Positions 35,697 through 45,694 of a stretch of DNA of 64,000 nt are shown here, in pieces. The notes beneath the pieces were generated by a model. The model did no database searches, was not told the DNA's origin, and was given only the letters and a program-made list of their open reading frames with translations. Each line of letters starts with the position of its first letter. Within the stretch, counting starts at the first letter, position 1. The stretch covers positions 1 to 64,000 of the forward strand of contig CAUCTV010000005.1 in assembly GCA_958445895.1 (NCBI GenBank). The letters are read 5' to 3'. Origin of the DNA: an uncultured Collinsella sp. GTDB taxonomy: Bacteria; Actinomycetota; Coriobacteriia; Coriobacteriales; Coriobacteriaceae. A program made the translations under genes and the position numbers.

Positions 35697-35765
35697 GAGT
35701 TGCGGTGGAATAGGGACTGGTTGGGGCCCGAAAGGGCGATTTTAGTCCGCATTTCACCGCAACTC
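35697..35765. repeat. Hairpin repeat, right copy, flanking the AAA+/DUF4143 gene
   Basis: GAGTTGCGGTG and CACCGCAACTC bound 69 bp and match the copy at 34114-34182 at the ends. Two direct copies of AGGTGCCGGC (near 35658 and 35683) lie just before it. Confidence 0.6.
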
Positions 35766-35777
35766 AGAGGAAGACGG

Positions 35778-36779
35778 TTAAAGAGCACTCAGGCTCGGGG
35801 TCCAGGCGATGGTGGGAGTCGCGCCGTCGAGGGTCTCGTTGATGGTGGTGGCCATGCCAGCGAGCAGGCTGTTCTCGCTTACGGTAAGCGTGTCGTAGCC
35901 GCCGGCTCGCATGAGCTCGCGAATTACCACGGCACCTGCCAAGATCACGCCCGCGCGTTTAGGCTGTACACCCGGTAGCGCGGCGATGCCTTCCGCATCC
36001 AACACAGACATGCGCTCGATAGCGGCCGAAACCTGCTCCATCGAAAGCTCGCGCAGGTGCACAAAGCTCGAATCATACGGCTCCAGCTCGTGAACGAGCG
36101 CAACGAGTGTGGTGACAGTGCCACCCACCGCGACCAAGCGTTCGGCGCGCTCAAAGTCGCTGGGCAGGCCTTCAAAATAGGCGGCAAACTGCTCGCCTGC
36201 CCACGCGGCAGCGGCAGCAAGCTCGCCATCCGCGGGCGGCAACGCGGAGAAAAAGCGCTCCGTCACGCGGCGACAACCGATGTCCAGCGAGCGCGTTCCC
36301 TCCAGCGCAAAGACGCCGCGCTCCGGCGCGTACACGCCAGTCGCGAGCTCCGTGGATCCGCCGCCCGAATCGGCAACAATGATGCGCTCGCCGGCAAAGT
36401 CGTGCGCCACGCCGAAAAACGTCAGGCGCGCCTCGACCTCGCCCGGAATCACCTGTGGCTCAAGCCCCAGATCGCGCAGGCCGTCCAACAGCAGCGCGGC
36501 ATTGGACGCATCGCGCGCGGCACTCGTACACGTGGTGCAGACGCACACGGCCCCAAAGGCACGGGCCTCGTCCACAAACATGTGGCACGCAGCGAGCACA
36601 CGCTCGACAGCCGCCTCGCAGAAGCGCCCCGTCGCGTCCACGCCCTCGCCCAGGTCGGTAATCTCGGTATGCTTGGACGATTCCACAATCGCTCCGCCCT
36701 CGACCTGGGCCAACACCAGTCGCGACGACACCGTTCCCAGGTCGATCGCGGCCACCTTATAGCGTTTGCAATTTGTCAT
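35778..36779 (-). CDS. Ppx/GppA-family phosphatase
   Basis: A protein of 333 aa; start 36779 follows GGGGAG. The ASKHA nucleotide-fold motifs are seen: AAIDLGTVSSRL near 10-21, IPGEVEARLTFFG near 109-121 and IVADSGGGSTEL near 132-143, with VAVGGTVTTL near 220. This short form hydrolyses polyphosphate or (p)ppGpp terminal phosphates. It is next to the DivIC-like gene on the same strand, 20 bases downstream, so the two form an operon. Confidence 0.92.
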   Translation of the reverse strand: MTNCKRYKVAAIDLGTVSSRLVLAQVEGGAIVESSKHTEITDLGEGVDATGRFCEAAVERVLAACHMFVDEARAFGAVCVCTTCTSAARDASNAALLLDGLRDLGLEPQVIPGEVEARLTFFGVAHDFAGERIIVADSGGGSTELATGVYAPERGVFALEGTRSLDIGCRRVTERFFSALPPADGELAAAAAWAGEQFAAYFEGLPSDFERAERLVAVGGTVTTLVALVHELEPYDSSFVHLRELSMEQVSAAIERMSVLDAEGIAALPGVQPKRAGVILAGAVVIRELMRAGGYDTLTVSENSLLAGMATTINETLDGATPTIAWTPSLSAL

Positions 36780-36799
36780 TGCGGGCTCCCCTCCGGGCG

Positions 36800-37561
36800 C
36801 TATTTGCCGTTGGACACGACCGTCTGGCCCTCGACGCCGTTAAACCCAAACAGCATGTCGAGCGCCTGGATGTACCACGGCGCGTCCTTGCCGACTTCTT
36901 CGATTTCCTTGGCCACTTCGCTGGCCTTCTTGGCGTTTGAGGACTTTTTGCTCGACGACGAGTCCGAATCGTCGTCCAAGCCTAGCACGTCAATCTTCTT
37001 CTCGCCGGGCATCACCAGGCCCAGGTCCTCGGACGCCGCGTCCTTGATACCCTCCTCCGAGAGCAGCTTGTCGACGCTTTTTTGCAGCTCATCATTGTAT
37101 TGCTGGCGAATCTCGACCTGCTTGGCCAAGATGTCGCTCGAGCGTTTTGCCACGTACAGGTCGCGTACGGGAAAATACAGGCTCACGAGCGCCAGCGCCA
37201 CCACGATACCGATAAACAGCGGACGCAGAGAGCCATGCGTAAAGTCATAGATCGCCTTGACCACCGCATTGTCGTTGGCGTAGCGCATAAAGTCCGAGCC
37301 CGAAAGACGGTTCGAGGGCCTGGTCGGCTTTTCGTGCGTTTGAGCCGAGGGACGCTGAGCATGCGCTGAGTGCGTCGAACGTGACGCGCGCTCTACCGGC
37401 GTATTCATTTGAGCACGGGAGTGTGAGGTACTTGCCGGACGCTGCGCACCGCGATCGGCGCCAACGTAGTCGAGCCCGCCGAGCTGCACGGTACGTGCAC
37501 GGCGAGGCGACGGCTCGCGCGAACCGGCGGAATAATACCTGTTGTCGTAAATCTGATCCAT
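36800..37561 (-). CDS. Septum-formation initiator family protein (DivIC/FtsB-like)
   Basis: A protein of 253 aa from ATG 37561; only a weak AAGG precedes it. A long disordered, basic N-terminus (about 1-105) leads to a single membrane helix (about 118-138) and a coiled coil with repeated Leu, Val and Gln residues (about 140-180), as in DivIC/FtsB. The acidic/Ser/Lys-rich C-terminus is unusual in length. It is expected to be in the divisome, linking FtsL-type partners. It comes after enolase, as often found in Gram-positive bacteria. Confidence 0.85.
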   Translation of the reverse strand: MDQIYDNRYYSAGSREPSPRRARTVQLGGLDYVGADRGAQRPASTSHSRAQMNTPVERASRSTHSAHAQRPSAQTHEKPTRPSNRLSGSDFMRYANDNAVVKAIYDFTHGSLRPLFIGIVVALALVSLYFPVRDLYVAKRSSDILAKQVEIRQQYNDELQKSVDKLLSEEGIKDAASEDLGLVMPGEKKIDVLGLDDDSDSSSSKKSSNAKKASEVAKEIEEVGKDAPWYIQALDMLFGFNGVEGQTVVSNGK

Positions 37562-37650
37562 GTGCGCCTTGTGCGGTTGAGGTTTGTTTGCGCTAAGTCC
37601 TTTAGTTATAGCACGAGCGCCCGCACCGCCTTCGCCAGCCTTTGCTCGAC

Positions 37651-37684
37651 ATAAAAAAGGCGCTGAGCCGTATGGCCCAGCGCC
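37651..37684 (-). terminator. Terminator of eno
   Basis: On the minus strand a GGCGCTGGGCC/GGCTCAGCGCC stem with one mismatch is followed by TTTTTT, 74 bases after the eno stop. Confidence 0.8.
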
Positions 37685-37757
37685 CAATGGTGCTCAACAG
37701 TGCCCGGCGGGAGCGAGGTGAATCCGAGTCAGCCCCGCCCCCGCACACGCCGCTTGC

Positions 37758-39059
<1,302 letters not shown>

Positions 39060-39180
39060 TCACTTGGAAACGGGTTGAATGCTTGGCGACGCGGCTGACC
39101 GTGCACCGTCGGTGTGCCTCCGTAAGTTAGCCATGTCGCACTTTTTGCATTATGCCCTAAGTTAGCCAATGGATACAATC

Positions 39181-39227
39181 TTTTTAAAAATAATAGGGGC
39201 GATGGGACAAGTCCGTCCCGTCGCCCC
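39181..39227 (-). terminator. Terminator of the yfcE-mazG unit
   Basis: GGGGCGATGGGAC pairs with GTCCCGTCGCCCC with a GU/GT-type mismatch; the minus-strand flank runs into CTATTATTTTTAAAAA, 8 bases after the mazG stop. Confidence 0.75.
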
Positions 39228-39234
39228 CGCAGTC

Positions 39235-40095
39235 TTACTCCTCTGCCTTTGCGGCATCCCAGAGGTCATTGAGGCCGTGGGTCGAAAGCTCGGCCAGACG
39301 CACGTGGGCGTCGGCCGCCATCTGCTCCATCGCGGCCCAGCGGCGGCGGAACTTTGCCGTGCTGGCACGCAGGGCGCTCTCGGCGTCGATCCCCTCCTTG
39401 CGCGCAACGTTGACCAGGGCAAAGAGCAGGTCGCCAAACTCCATCTCGCGCTCGGGCGAGCCGGGAGCCTCGGCCTCAAACTCGGCACGCTCCTCGGCAA
39501 CCTCGTCCCACACGTCCTGGACCGTATCCCACTCAAAGCCCACGGCAGCCGCCTTGCGCGACACCTTCTGAGCCTGCATCAGCGCCGGCAGGTGCGTGGG
39601 CACACCGTCGAGCAGACCCTCGGGCGCAGCCTCACCTGCCGCCGCGGCCTTGTCCTTGGCGACCTTCTCGGCAAGCTTGACCTCGTCCCAAATCTTGAGC
39701 ACCTCGTCGGAGTTGTCGGCATCCGCATCGCCAAACACGTGCGGGTGACGACGGATGAGCTTAGCGTCGATATCGCGCGCCACATCGGCCAGCGAAAACT
39801 CGCCGGCATCCGCCGCAATCTGTGCATGCAGTACGACTTGCATGAGCACGTCGCCCAACTCCTCGCGCAGATGCGCCACGTCGTCCGCCTCGATGCAATC
39901 GAGCGCCTCGTAGGCTTCCTCGATCATGTTCTTGCCAATGCTGCGGTGCGTCTGTTCGCGGTCCCACGGGCAGCCATCGGGCTGACGCAGGCGCCAGATG
40001 ATCTGCACCAGATGTTGCAGCTCGGCCGACGCGTCGACCAGCGTGGACAGGTCGCGCGAGCCCTCGGCATTTTGCTGAGCCATATGCTCGGCCAT
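39235..40095 (-). CDS. mazG: Nucleoside triphosphate pyrophosphohydrolase MazG
   Basis: A protein of 286 aa starting at 40095 after GGAGGAGGAA. Two MazG modules are present: the first has CPWDREQTHRSI near 43-54 and EEAYEALDCIE then EELGDVLMQVVLHA near 60-90; the second has EFGDLLFALVNVAR near 226-239. MazG removes non-canonical or excess NTPs and moderates starvation responses. It starts 2 bases after the yfcE-like stop, which implies translational coupling. Confidence 0.95.
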   Translation of the reverse strand: MAEHMAQQNAEGSRDLSTLVDASAELQHLVQIIWRLRQPDGCPWDREQTHRSIGKNMIEEAYEALDCIEADDVAHLREELGDVLMQVVLHAQIAADAGEFSLADVARDIDAKLIRRHPHVFGDADADNSDEVLKIWDEVKLAEKVAKDKAAAAGEAAPEGLLDGVPTHLPALMQAQKVSRKAAAVGFEWDTVQDVWDEVAEERAEFEAEAPGSPEREMEFGDLLFALVNVARKEGIDAESALRASTAKFRRRWAAMEQMAADAHVRLAELSTHGLNDLWDAAKAEE

Positions 40096-40097
40096 GG

Positions 40098-40646
40098 TTA
40101 TTCCTCCTCCAGGATCACGTGACGGAACGCGCCGGCCTCGTAGATGCCGTAGCTGTGCGTACCGTCCTTGGGAATGCTCACGCTGCCGGGGTTGAAGAGC
40201 CACAGGCCCGGGTGCGCCTCGCTTGCCTCGTTAACCTTGATGTGCGTGTGGCCGTAGACGAGCGCGGAGCCCTCGGGCAGCACGGACGCGTGGTCGACGC
40301 TGTTGTGCATGCCGGCGCCAAAGACGTGGCCATGCGTCAGGAACAGCTCGCGGCCGACCTCGTCGAACAGCGTGGCGTAGTCCGCCATGACGGGAAAGTC
40401 GAGCACCATCTGGTCGACCTCGGCGTCGCAGTTGCCGCGGACGGCGATGATGCGGTCGGCCAGGGCGTTGAGCAGCGGAATCACGCGTTTGGGGGCATAG
40501 TCGCGCGGCAGGTCGTTACGTGGGCCGTGGTAGAGCAGGTCGCCCAGCAGCACGATGCGGTCGGGCTGTTCGGATTCGATGGCAGTGCAGAGGCGCTCGG
40601 CCCAGTATGCCGAGCCATGGATGTCGGAAGCGATGAGGTATTTCAT
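40098..40646 (-). CDS. yfcE: YfcE-like metallophosphodiesterase
   Basis: A protein of 182 aa; start 40646 follows AAAGGACT. The metallophosphatase motifs are intact: SDIHGS near 7-12, LLGDLLYHGPRND near 33-45, VRGNCDAEVD near 69-78, THGHVFG near 104-110 and YGHTHIK near 131-137. It removes phosphodiester bonds from small substrates; the natural substrate is not known. Translationally coupled to mazG. Confidence 0.93.
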   Translation of the reverse strand: MKYLIASDIHGSAYWAERLCTAIESEQPDRIVLLGDLLYHGPRNDLPRDYAPKRVIPLLNALADRIIAVRGNCDAEVDQMVLDFPVMADYATLFDEVGRELFLTHGHVFGAGMHNSVDHASVLPEGSALVYGHTHIKVNEASEAHPGLWLFNPGSVSIPKDGTHSYGIYEAGAFRHVILEEE

Positions 40647-40719
40647 GGGGAGTCCTTTCGAAGCGGAGTTGATGAGGGCTGAATACGGGGTCCGGCGGAT
40701 GTGGAGCTCATCTACCGTG

Positions 40720-41205
40720 TTACTCGAATCGCAGCGCCGCGCTCTGAGCCGTTTGCATCACGCGTTGGAGCGGCACGCCATGTTCGCGGGCAAGACGGCC
40801 ACAATCCTCGTACTCGGGTGCCGCGCGCTCGCTGCCGTCGGGCAGGGTGGCTACTTTGACGGCCACCTCGCCCCAAGGCGTTGTCACCTGCTCGAATCGG
40901 CGCGGCAGGCAAACGCGTTCCATCACCTGGCGACGAACGGCGTTGGTCGTGGTCTCCAAAAAGATAATCGTCTGTAGGCGGTCGATATCCTCATGCGAGC
41001 AGATCACCTGCAACTGCCAGCCGGGGCGGCCTTTCTTGCAGTAGAGGGGCAGCCAGTGCACCTCGCGGGCGCCGGCCTCGCGCAGGCGGTCGGCGGCGTA
41101 GGCGAGCACCTCGGGCGACGCGTCGTCGATGTCGCACTCCAGCTTGACGATGGTTTCGGGCGCATCGATCTCGCGGGACAGCGGAGATGTACTTCCACGT
41201 TGCAT
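40720..41205 (-). CDS. larC: Stand-alone LarC C-terminal (nickel insertion) domain
   Basis: A protein of 161 aa from ATG 41205. It matches only the C-terminal half (LarC2) of the nickel chelatase that loads the nickel-pincer nucleotide of lactate racemase: DIDDASPEVLAYAADRL near 24-40, KKGRPGWQLQVIC near 59-71, ETTTNAVRRQVMER near 84-97 and PEYEDCGRLA near 131-140. LarC1 and LarC2 are normally joined by a frameshift; no LarC1 or other lar gene is nearby. It may act with a LarC1 elsewhere. Confidence 0.85.
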   Translation of the reverse strand: MQRGSTSPLSREIDAPETIVKLECDIDDASPEVLAYAADRLREAGAREVHWLPLYCKKGRPGWQLQVICSHEDIDRLQTIIFLETTTNAVRRQVMERVCLPRRFEQVTTPWGEVAVKVATLPDGSERAAPEYEDCGRLAREHGVPLQRVMQTAQSAALRFE

Positions 41206-41310
41206 ACGGTCCGAATCCTTTCCGCACGGGCTCGTTTTATTCACCCAAACGCTAGCACATCGAACGTGGCACAGGCGTGACATTCGTCCGTCGCCGCCCT
41301 CACCCCTATC

Positions 41311-41378
41311 CAAACGTGTACGTCAGCCTCCAAACATGTCATTTTTTGTCGGTTTTGGAGGCTGACGTACACGTTTTG
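41311..41378. repeat. Long hairpin in the larC-cydDC gap
   Basis: A perfect 23-bp inverted repeat (outer ends AAACGTGTACG and CGTACACGTTT) with an 18-base T-rich loop. It lies in the 383-bp gap between divergent genes; no open frame is supported there. It may be a mobile intergenic repeat or a regulator of either gene. Confidence 0.75.
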
Positions 41379-41588
41379 GAGCGAGGCCGCACACGATCAG
41401 AATTGCGCCCGCACTCCGTCCACCACAAAGTTCGCCGCACTCAACAATTTTGGACTTTCTACGCAGTTCATCGACCAAAAATTACCCTCGGCATACTTAC
41501 CCGCTGCACGATGTTACTCTAGTTGCATTTGGCTAACTAATCGGCTGCCGAGGACCCCGCCCGGCACCGTTACGGCATCGGAGGTTTC

Positions 41589-44500
41589 ATGTTCGAGAAG
41601 CGGCTCTTCTCCCTGGTTCCGCAGGCAACGCCCTACATTGTGGCGAGCGTCCTGTTTAAATGGATAGCGCTCATGGCAAACATCACGGTGATGTGGGTGC
41701 TTGCGCGCATCTTGGGCGGCATCGTCACGGACGGTCTTTCCGCCGCGCTCGCCGTCGATGCCCTCGCACAGGCGGCCTTGCCGCTCGCCGCCGCCATCAT
41801 CGTGCGCGCCGCCTCCATCTACCTGGCCCAACGCGCCGGCGACAAGGCCGCGTTCGAGGCCGTCCGCCGCGTGCGCTCGCTCGTCTACGACAAGCTCACC
41901 GCACTCGGCCCCTCCTACACCGAGACCGTCCCCACCGCCGAGGCCGTCCAGACCAGCGTCGAGGGCGCCACGCAACTCCAGGTGTACTTTGGCGGTTACC
42001 TGCCGCAGCTCTTCTTTGCCGGCTTGGCACCCATCACGCTGTTTGTACTGCTCGTGGGCCAGGCGGGTCTTCCCGCCGCGCTGCTGCTCGCCTGCGTTCC
42101 GGTCATCCCCGTCTCCATCATGATGGTCATGCGCAACGCCAAAAAGATCGGTGCCGAGTACTGGGGCAGCTATGTCGATCTTGGCGGCATGTTCCTGGAG
42201 GCCGTGCAGGGTCTCACCACCCTTAAGGTCTACCAGGCCGATCGCAGCTGGCACGAGCGCATCAACGCCGAGTCCGAGCGTTTCCGCACAGCGACCATGC
42301 GCCTGCTGGTGATGCAGCTGCGCTCCATTTGCGTTATGGACCTGGTCGTCTATATGGGCGCCGCGCTCGGCATTATCGTAGCCGCGCTGCAGCTCGCCAC
42401 GGGCAAGATCGGCTTTGAGGCGGCCTTCCTCATCGTCTTTCTGTCGCAGGAGTTCTTTTTGCCCATGCGCCGCCTGGGATCGCTGTTCCACACGGCTATG
42501 AACGGCATGGCCGCCTCGCGCCGCATGTTTGGCATTTTGGATACGCCCGAGCCCGAGCGCGGCGATGTTGAGCTTGACGGTCGCGGCAATATCGAGCTCG
42601 CGGGCGTGAGCTATGCATACGGCGACCGCACGGTGCTGGACAGCGCCAGCGCGACCATTGCGCACTGCTCGCTCGTGACACTCGTGGGCGAAAGCGGCGG
42701 CGGCAAGTCCACGCTCGCGGGGATTATCGCGGGCCGCAAGGGTGCCTACCGTGGCAGCGTTCGCATCGGCGGCGTTGAACTGCGCGATGCCACGGCCACC
42801 TCACTCATGCGCGCCGTCACGCTGGTGCCCACCAACGGCTACCTGTTTGCCGGCACCCTGCGCGACAACCTGCTGCTCGCCCAGCCCAACGCCACCGACG
42901 CCGAGCTTTTGCGCGCGCTCGGCCGCACGCGCGTGGCGGCCTTTGTGCAGGCCAACGGCGGGCTCGACATGGTGATTAACGAGGGCGGCACCAACCTTTC
43001 GGGCGGCCAGCGCCAGCGCGTGTGCATGGCCCGCGCCCTGCTGCACAACTCGCCCATCTATGTGTTTGACGAGGCGACGAGCAACGTCGATGCCGCAAGC
43101 GAGGCCGCGATCGGCGAGGTCATCGCGTCGCTTGCCGGCGAGCACACCGTAATTGTGGTGGCACACCGCCTGTCGACGATCGTGGACGCCGATCAGATCC
43201 TGGTGCTGGAACGCGGCCGCATTGCCGAGCACGGGACTCACGGCGAGCTCTTGGCCGCCGCGGGCGCCTATGCGCGCATGTGGAACAGCCAGGAGCAGCT
43301 CTCGGCATATGCGTATGCAGAGGGTGATGCTGAGGATGCCGGCGCGGTTGAGGCTGTTGACGGCAGCGCCGCCTGTGCCGATGGCCTCAACGGTACTAGT
43401 TCGTCTTCCGCTGCCGCGGCGCCTGACTCCGGCCGCGCCCGTCGCTCGGCGCCGTCCATCATGTGGCGCATGATGGGGCTCGTCCGACCGCTTGCCGGCT
43501 GGCTTGTGCTAGCCGTCGCGCTGGGCAGCATCGGCATGCTCACCGCCGCGTTCGTGTCGGCCTTTGGCGCCCTTGGCCTTATGGCCGCGCTGGGCCGCAA
43601 CGCCTTGGGGCTTGGTCTTATCGCAGCATGCGCGGCCTGCGCCGCCTGCGGCATCGCGCGCGGGCCGCTCCACTACGGCGAGCAGCTCTGCAACCATTAC
43701 ATCGCATTCCGTCTGCTCGCACACATTCGCGACCTGGTGTTTGGCGCCCTGCGCCAGCTCGCCCCCGCCAAGCTCGAGGGCCGCGGCAAGGGCGAGCTCG
43801 TGAGCCTGGTCACCTCGGATATCGAGCTGCTCGAGGTCTTCTACGCGCACACCATCTCGCCCATTGCCATAGCTCTGGTCTGCACCGTTGTGTTTGAGGG
43901 CTTTTTGCTGGCTGTGAGCCCCGAGCTCGCGGGCATCGCGCTCGTGGCCTACGCGGTCCTGGGCGTGCTGCTGCCCCTGACCTCGGCCAAGGCACGCGGC
44001 ACCACTGGCCGCCAGAGCCGCGAGGGCGCCGGTAAGCTGGGTGCCTTTGTGCTCGACAGTCTACGCGGCGCGTCCGAGACTATCCAGTTTGCCGGTGGCG
44101 CCGATCGCAGCCGTGCCCTGGGCAAGCTGACCGAGCAAGTCGGCGCCGTGGACGCGCGCCTCAAGCGCCGCCAGGCGGCCAGCGAGGCCGTAGCCGATGC
44201 GCTTATTCTTGCGGCCAATCTGGTGATGCTCGGGCGAGCGCTGCAGCTGGTGGCTGCGGGAACGATCGATTTTGCCGCAGCGTTTGTCGCCGTCTTTACC
44301 TTTGTGTCGTCGTTTGGCTCGGTGATGGCCGTGAGCCGCCTGGGCGCCTCACTGCAGGAGACGCTCGCCTCGGGCGCACGCGTGCTCGATTTGCTCGACG
44401 AGCAGCCCCAGTGCGCCGAGGTCGCCGATGGACAGGACGTTGAGTTTGCCGGCGCCGCAGCCGAGCATGTGAGCTTTAGCTATGCGGACGGCGTGGACGC

Positions 44501-45155
44501 GGGTGGTGCCGACGCCACAGAGCAGGCCGCGAATGACCCCGCTTCGAGTCTCATCCTCGACGACGTGACCTGCACCTTTGCGCCCGGCACCATGACCTGC
44601 ATCATGGGGCGCTCGGGCTCGGGCAAGTCGACGCTGCTTAAGCTGCTCATGCGTTTTTGGGACCCCGCAGCCGGCACCATCACGGTGAGCGGCGTCGATG
44701 CCCGCCACATCAACACGGCGAGCCTGCGCAGCCACGAGGCCTATATGACCCAGGACACACATCTGTTCTGCGGCACCGTACGCGAGAATCTGCTGGTCGC
44801 GCGCGCCAACGCCACCAATGCCGAGCTGCTCGACGCTTGCCGCTCCGCCTCACTCACCACGCTCATCGACCGCCTGCCGCAGGGTCTCGACACCCCGGTT
44901 GCCGAGCTAGGCGACTCGCTCTCGGGAGGCGAGCGCCAGCGCATCGGCCTTGCGCGTATCTTCCTCAACGACGCACCCTTCATCTTGCTCGACGAGCCCA
45001 CCAGCGCACTCGACGCTCTCAACGAGGCAGCCGTAATGCAGGCCGTTGACGAGCTCAAGCGCCGCGGCAAGACCATCGTGCTCGTAAGCCATCGCGCCAG
45101 CACCTGCGCCTTTGCCGATTTCTCGCTTTCGGTCGAGCACGGGAGGCTGAGCTAG
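41589..45155 (+). CDS. cydDC: Fused CydD-CydC ABC transporter
   Basis: A single protein of 1188 aa made of two full ABC half-transporters. First half: six helices (about 15-300), Walker A GESGGGKST near 367 and signature LSGGQRQRV near 471. A poorly conserved linker, rich in Ala, Asp and Ser (about 575-620), leads to the second set: helices 630-920, Walker A GRSGSGKST near 1007 and LSGGERQRI near 1111, with DEPTSALDA after it. CydDC exports glutathione/cysteine or handles heme for cytochrome bd assembly. Other species have two genes; here they are fused. No cydAB in the window. The start follows GGAGG. Confidence 0.9.
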   Translation: MFEKRLFSLVPQATPYIVASVLFKWIALMANITVMWVLARILGGIVTDGLSAALAVDALAQAALPLAAAIIVRAASIYLAQRAGDKAAFEAVRRVRSLVYDKLTALGPSYTETVPTAEAVQTSVEGATQLQVYFGGYLPQLFFAGLAPITLFVLLVGQAGLPAALLLACVPVIPVSIMMVMRNAKKIGAEYWGSYVDLGGMFLEAVQGLTTLKVYQADRSWHERINAESERFRTATMRLLVMQLRSICVMDLVVYMGAALGIIVAALQLATGKIGFEAAFLIVFLSQEFFLPMRRLGSLFHTAMNGMAASRRMFGILDTPEPERGDVELDGRGNIELAGVSYAYGDRTVLDSASATIAHCSLVTLVGESGGGKSTLAGIIAGRKGAYRGSVRIGGVELRDATATSLMRAVTLVPTNGYLFAGTLRDNLLLAQPNATDAELLRALGRTRVAAFVQANGGLDMVINEGGTNLSGGQRQRVCMARALLHNSPIYVFDEATSNVDAASEAAIGEVIASLAGEHTVIVVAHRLSTIVDADQILVLERGRIAEHGTHGELLAAAGAYARMWNSQEQLSAYAYAEGDAEDAGAVEAVDGSAACADGLNGTSSSSAAAAPDSGRARRSAPSIMWRMMGLVRPLAGWLVLAVALGSIGMLTAAFVSAFGALGLMAALGRNALGLGLIAACAACAACGIARGPLHYGEQLCNHYIAFRLLAHIRDLVFGALRQLAPAKLEGRGKGELVSLVTSDIELLEVFYAHTISPIAIALVCTVVFEGFLLAVSPELAGIALVAYAVLGVLLPLTSAKARGTTGRQSREGAGKLGAFVLDSLRGASETIQFAGGADRSRALGKLTEQVGAVDARLKRRQAASEAVADALILAANLVMLGRALQLVAAGTIDFAAAFVAVFTFVSSFGSVMAVSRLGASLQETLASGARVLDLLDEQPQCAEVADGQDVEFAGAAAEHVSFSYADGVDAGGADATEQAANDPASSLILDDVTCTFAPGTMTCIMGRSGSGKSTLLKLLMRFWDPAAGTITVSGVDARHINTASLRSHEAYMTQDTHLFCGTVRENLLVARANATNAELLDACRSASLTTLIDRLPQGLDTPVAELGDSLSGGERQRIGLARIFLNDAPFILLDEPTSALDALNEAAVMQAVDELKRRGKTIVLVSHRASTCAFADFSLSVEHGRLS

Positions 45156-45575
45156 ATGGCGCGCACCGCCGACACACCGGAGCTGGCACGCAAACGTGAG
45201 CGCGAGGCCCAAATGGTGTCGCAGATGATTGCGCTGTGGTGCCGCGGGCATCATGGCGGCGGGCATGCGATCGAGCAGGCTGGCGACGATGAGCCCGCGC
45301 GCGTGAAGCTCGGCCTTCGGACCATTACGCTCTGCCCCGAATGCGCCGAGCTGCAGAAATACGCCATCGCGCGCATTGAGCACTGCCCGCACATGGGCAC
45401 CAAGACATTTTGCTCGGCCTGTCCTTCGCATTGTTACCGGCCTGCCATGCGCGAGAAGATACGCGAGGTCATGCGCTGGTCGGGACCGCGTATGATCCGC
45501 TATCGCCCCATCACCGCCGTGCGGCACGCGATGGTAACGGTGCAGGCCAAACGCGTGGCGGCACGAAGCAAGTAG
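45156..45575 (+). CDS. ygbA: YgbA-like protein (nitrous-oxide-stimulated promoter family)
   Basis: A protein of 139 aa that starts on the base after the cydDC stop, so it is coupled. A Cys-rich core matches the YgbA family: CPECAELQKYA, then CPHMGTKTFCSACPSHCY and the signature MRWSGPRMI. The Cys set could bind metal or an Fe-S cluster. YgbA responds to nitric oxide in enterobacteria, and CydDC/cytochrome bd also protects against it, so their pairing is sensible. Confidence 0.88.
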   Translation: MARTADTPELARKREREAQMVSQMIALWCRGHHGGGHAIEQAGDDEPARVKLGLRTITLCPECAELQKYAIARIEHCPHMGTKTFCSACPSHCYRPAMREKIREVMRWSGPRMIRYRPITAVRHAMVTVQAKRVAARSK

Positions 45576-45694
45576 TCGCCGGCGCCGGCACGCGCCGCCT
45601 GCCCTTTCCAGTCGGTTTCGACTTGCAGCGTTCCCGCCGCGCCGAGGCTGCGCCATTACAATGGAACGGATTCGCCAAATGCAAAGGAGCCGCC

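Noticed and set aside
45410..45694. Long N-terminus of the PHP phosphatase
   Set aside because: It overlaps ygbA out of frame; AAAGGAG and the PHP motif set the start at 45695.
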